Shown here: one piece after another, positions 5,338 to 6,577 of the stretch | How the letters are laid out: the number at the start of each line of letters is the position of its first letter | How positions within the stretch are numbered: position 1 is the stretch's first letter | From: Acinetobacter lwoffii | Lineage (GTDB): Bacteria > Pseudomonadota > Gammaproteobacteria > Pseudomonadales > Moraxellaceae | Reading direction: 5' to 3' | Length of the DNA stretch: 6,577 nt | Assembly (NCBI RefSeq): GCF_002321025.1 | Contig: NZ_DCLL01000057.1 | Span: 1 to 6,577, forward strand | Notes under the pieces: generated by a model | Told to the model about the DNA's origin: nothing | What the model saw: the letters and a program-made list of their open reading frames with translations, nothing else | Database searches by the model: none | Program-made: the position numbers and the translations under genes

Positions 5338-6405
5338 CTAGGCTTGGTATTGGTTTTGTACCCAGTTTTGGTACTCGCCGCTTTGCACATGCTTTACCCA
5401 CTCCTGATTTGCCAGATACCATTCAACTGTTTTACGCAATCCAGACTCAAAAGTTTCAACAGGCACCCAACCCAGATCTTTCTTAATTTTACTGGCATCA
5501 ATGGCATAACGTAAGTCATGCCCAGGGCGATCTTTTACATAAGTGATCAAGTCTTGATAGTTTGCGATACCCTCTGGCTTATTGGGTGCTAGCTCTTCGA
5601 GTAAATTGCAAATCGCTTTCACAACATCAATGTTTTGCTGTTCATTGTGTCCACCAATATTATAAGTTTCTCCAACTTCAGCTTCAGTTACAACTTTATA
5701 TAAAGCACGTGCATGATCTTCAACATACAACCAGTCGCGAATCTGATCACCATTCCCATAGACAGGCAAAGGCTTTCCAGCAAGTGCATTTAGAATAACA
5801 AGCGGAATAAGCTTTTCTGGAAAGTGATATGGTCCATAGTTATTAGAGCAATTCGTTAATACCACAGGTAAGCCATAGGTACGATGCCAAGCACGTACTA
5901 AATGGTCAGAACTGGCTTTACTCGCAGAATACGGAGAGCTCGGTGCATATGGTGTAGTTTCCAGAAATAAATCTTCTGTACCTTCTAAGTCACCATACAC
6001 TTCATCTGTTGAAATATGATGAAAGCGGAACTCTGCTTTTTTATCTTCTGCGAGACCATTCCAATAATGTCTTGCAGCTTCTAATAACTGATAAGTTCCA
6101 ATAATATTGGTTTCAATAAATTTTGCTGATCCTGTAATCGAACGGTCAACATGAGACTCTGCTGCCAAGTGCATGACAGCATCTGGTTGAAACGTTTCAA
6201 ACAACTGATCTAATGCAGCACGATCACAGATATCTGTTTGAGAAAACTGATAACGCGAATTGTCTGCGACGGTTGCCAATGACTCCAAATTACCAGCATA
6301 GGTTAGTTTATCGACATTGAGTACAATATTATCAGTATCCTGAATAATATGACGTACCACTGCCGAACCAATAAAACCAGCACCACCTGTAACTAAAATT
6401 TTCAT
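5338..6405 (-). CDS. rmlB: dTDP-glucose 4,6-dehydratase RmlB
   Basis: This enzyme converts dTDP-D-glucose to dTDP-4-keto-6-deoxy-D-glucose using tightly bound NAD+, the second step to dTDP-L-rhamnose. It has 355 residues, the usual size of this extended SDR. The Rossmann glycine motif TGGAGFIG lies at 6-13. Next come HLAAESHVDRSI (79-90), ISTDEVYGD with the Thr133-Asp134-Glu135 catalytic group (131-139), YSASK with Tyr159 and Lys163, the substrate segment NNYGPYHFPEKLIP (188-201) and GNGDQIRDWLYVEDHA (217-232). It is the first gene of the rml unit. An AGGA at 6416-6419 lies 10 nt upstream of the ATG. No certain promoter was found in the short AT-rich leader that separates it from a transposase remnant. 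Confidence 0.97.
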   Translation of the reverse strand: MKILVTGGAGFIGSAVVRHIIQDTDNIVLNVDKLTYAGNLESLATVADNSRYQFSQTDICDRAALDQLFETFQPDAVMHLAAESHVDRSITGSAKFIETNIIGTYQLLEAARHYWNGLAEDKKAEFRFHHISTDEVYGDLEGTEDLFLETTPYAPSSPYSASKASSDHLVRAWHRTYGLPVVLTNCSNNYGPYHFPEKLIPLVILNALAGKPLPVYGNGDQIRDWLYVEDHARALYKVVTEAEVGETYNIGGHNEQQNIDVVKAICNLLEELAPNKPEGIANYQDLITYVKDRPGHDLRYAIDASKIKKDLGWVPVETFESGLRKTVEWYLANQEWVKHVQSGEYQNWVQNQYQA

Positions 6406-6498
6406 TAACTCATCATCCTAAATTTTTTAAAACATTAACATACTCAAAAAGTACAGATTAAGATTAAAACAACAATATAAATTTGACACCTGGCGAAT
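6406..6498 (-). other. AT-rich leader of the rml operon and end of the flanking mobile element
   Basis: These 93 bp hold the rmlB ribosome-binding site (AGGA, 6416-6419) and should contain the operon promoter if there is one. Only weak minus-strand -10-like sequences are visible (TATATT around 6475-6480, TATGTT around 6438-6443), with no matching -35 that I trust. The outer end of the right-hand mobile element probably lies around 6484-6490, near TTGACACCTGGCG, but its boundary cannot be fixed without the other end. No ops/JUMPstart element was seen. Confidence 0.4.
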
Positions 6499-6577
6499 TC
6501 AAACATGAGGTGCGACAGTTTCAAAAGCCTTATGATAATCAACAAGCTGAGCAAACTTCTCTAATGGTGTAAGCCAA
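6499..6577 (-). CDS. C-terminal end of a probable integrase-core (rve-type) transposase, cut by the window edge
   Basis: On the minus strand, 25 codons enter from the right edge and end at TGA (6499-6501). The peptide is WLTPLEKFAQLVDYHKAFET followed by VAPHV. The opening W-L-T-P-L-E-K-F resembles the end of the rve integrase core in IS481- or IS3-type transposases, where a (G/Y)-x-T-P-x-E motif follows the RPH segment. No catalytic residue is inside the window, so family and intactness cannot be judged. It reads toward rmlB, and its stop lies about 93 bp from the rmlB start, so transcription leaving this element could feed the rml genes. Confidence 0.5.
   Translation of the reverse strand, partial: WLTPLEKFAQLVDYHKAFETVAPHV

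Noticed and set aside
6484..6489. A TTGACA on the + strand as the -35 of an outward promoter.
   Set aside because: No -10-like hexamer follows at 16-18 bp, and the + strand direction points into the transposase end, away from rmlB.
146..6577. A composite transposon carrying the rml genes.
   Set aside because: The two flanking elements appear to belong to different families, and the IS66 copy has its own 8-bp target duplication, which shows independent insertion.

Overview
The window suggests a Gram-negative gammaproteobacterium of the Acinetobacter type. This is inferred from the AT-rich coding style, the tight rml gene set in the order rmlB-rmlD-rmlA-rmlC, and an IS66-family element beside it. 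No species-specific marker (16S, housekeeping gene) is present, so the genus is a judgement and not proven. The setting is most likely a surface-polysaccharide (capsule or outer-core) locus.

Left part (1-2747): a complete IS66-family insertion sequence lies at 146-2739. It has near-identical terminal inverted repeats, a perfect 8-bp target duplication (AATAATAG) and the three-gene set tnpA, tnpB and tnpC on the + strand. tnpA and tnpB overlap as ATGA. tnpC starts inside a hairpin and overlaps an eight-codon mini-ORF in the same ATGA manner. A perfect 26-bp palindrome lies just before the tnpA start.

When the element and one copy of the duplication are removed in silico, the flanks (1-145 and 2740-2896) join into one open minus-strand frame of about 98 codons. 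It begins directly after the rmlC stop codon and runs off the left edge. It reads as a hydrophobic, probably membrane-embedded polypeptide of unknown family. This suggests that the IS66 copy landed in a gene downstream of rmlC.

Middle and right part (2897-6405, minus strand): four genes, transcribed rmlB, rmlD, rmlA, rmlC, encode the complete conversion of glucose-1-phosphate and dTTP into dTDP-L-rhamnose. The first three are almost contiguous. Between rmlA and rmlC there is a strong hairpin with a T-rich tail that resembles an intrinsic terminator or attenuator. All four enzymes look intact at their key motifs.

Right edge (6406-6577): a short AT-rich leader upstream of rmlB, then the last 25 codons of what looks like an integrase-core (rve-type) transposase on the minus strand. 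The rml genes are therefore bracketed by two unrelated mobile elements. No CRISPR array, tRNA or rRNA was seen. The window is mostly a well-known pathway plus a standard IS. The points of real interest are the interrupted reading frame and the RNA-structure signals at the tnpA, tnpC and rmlC starts.
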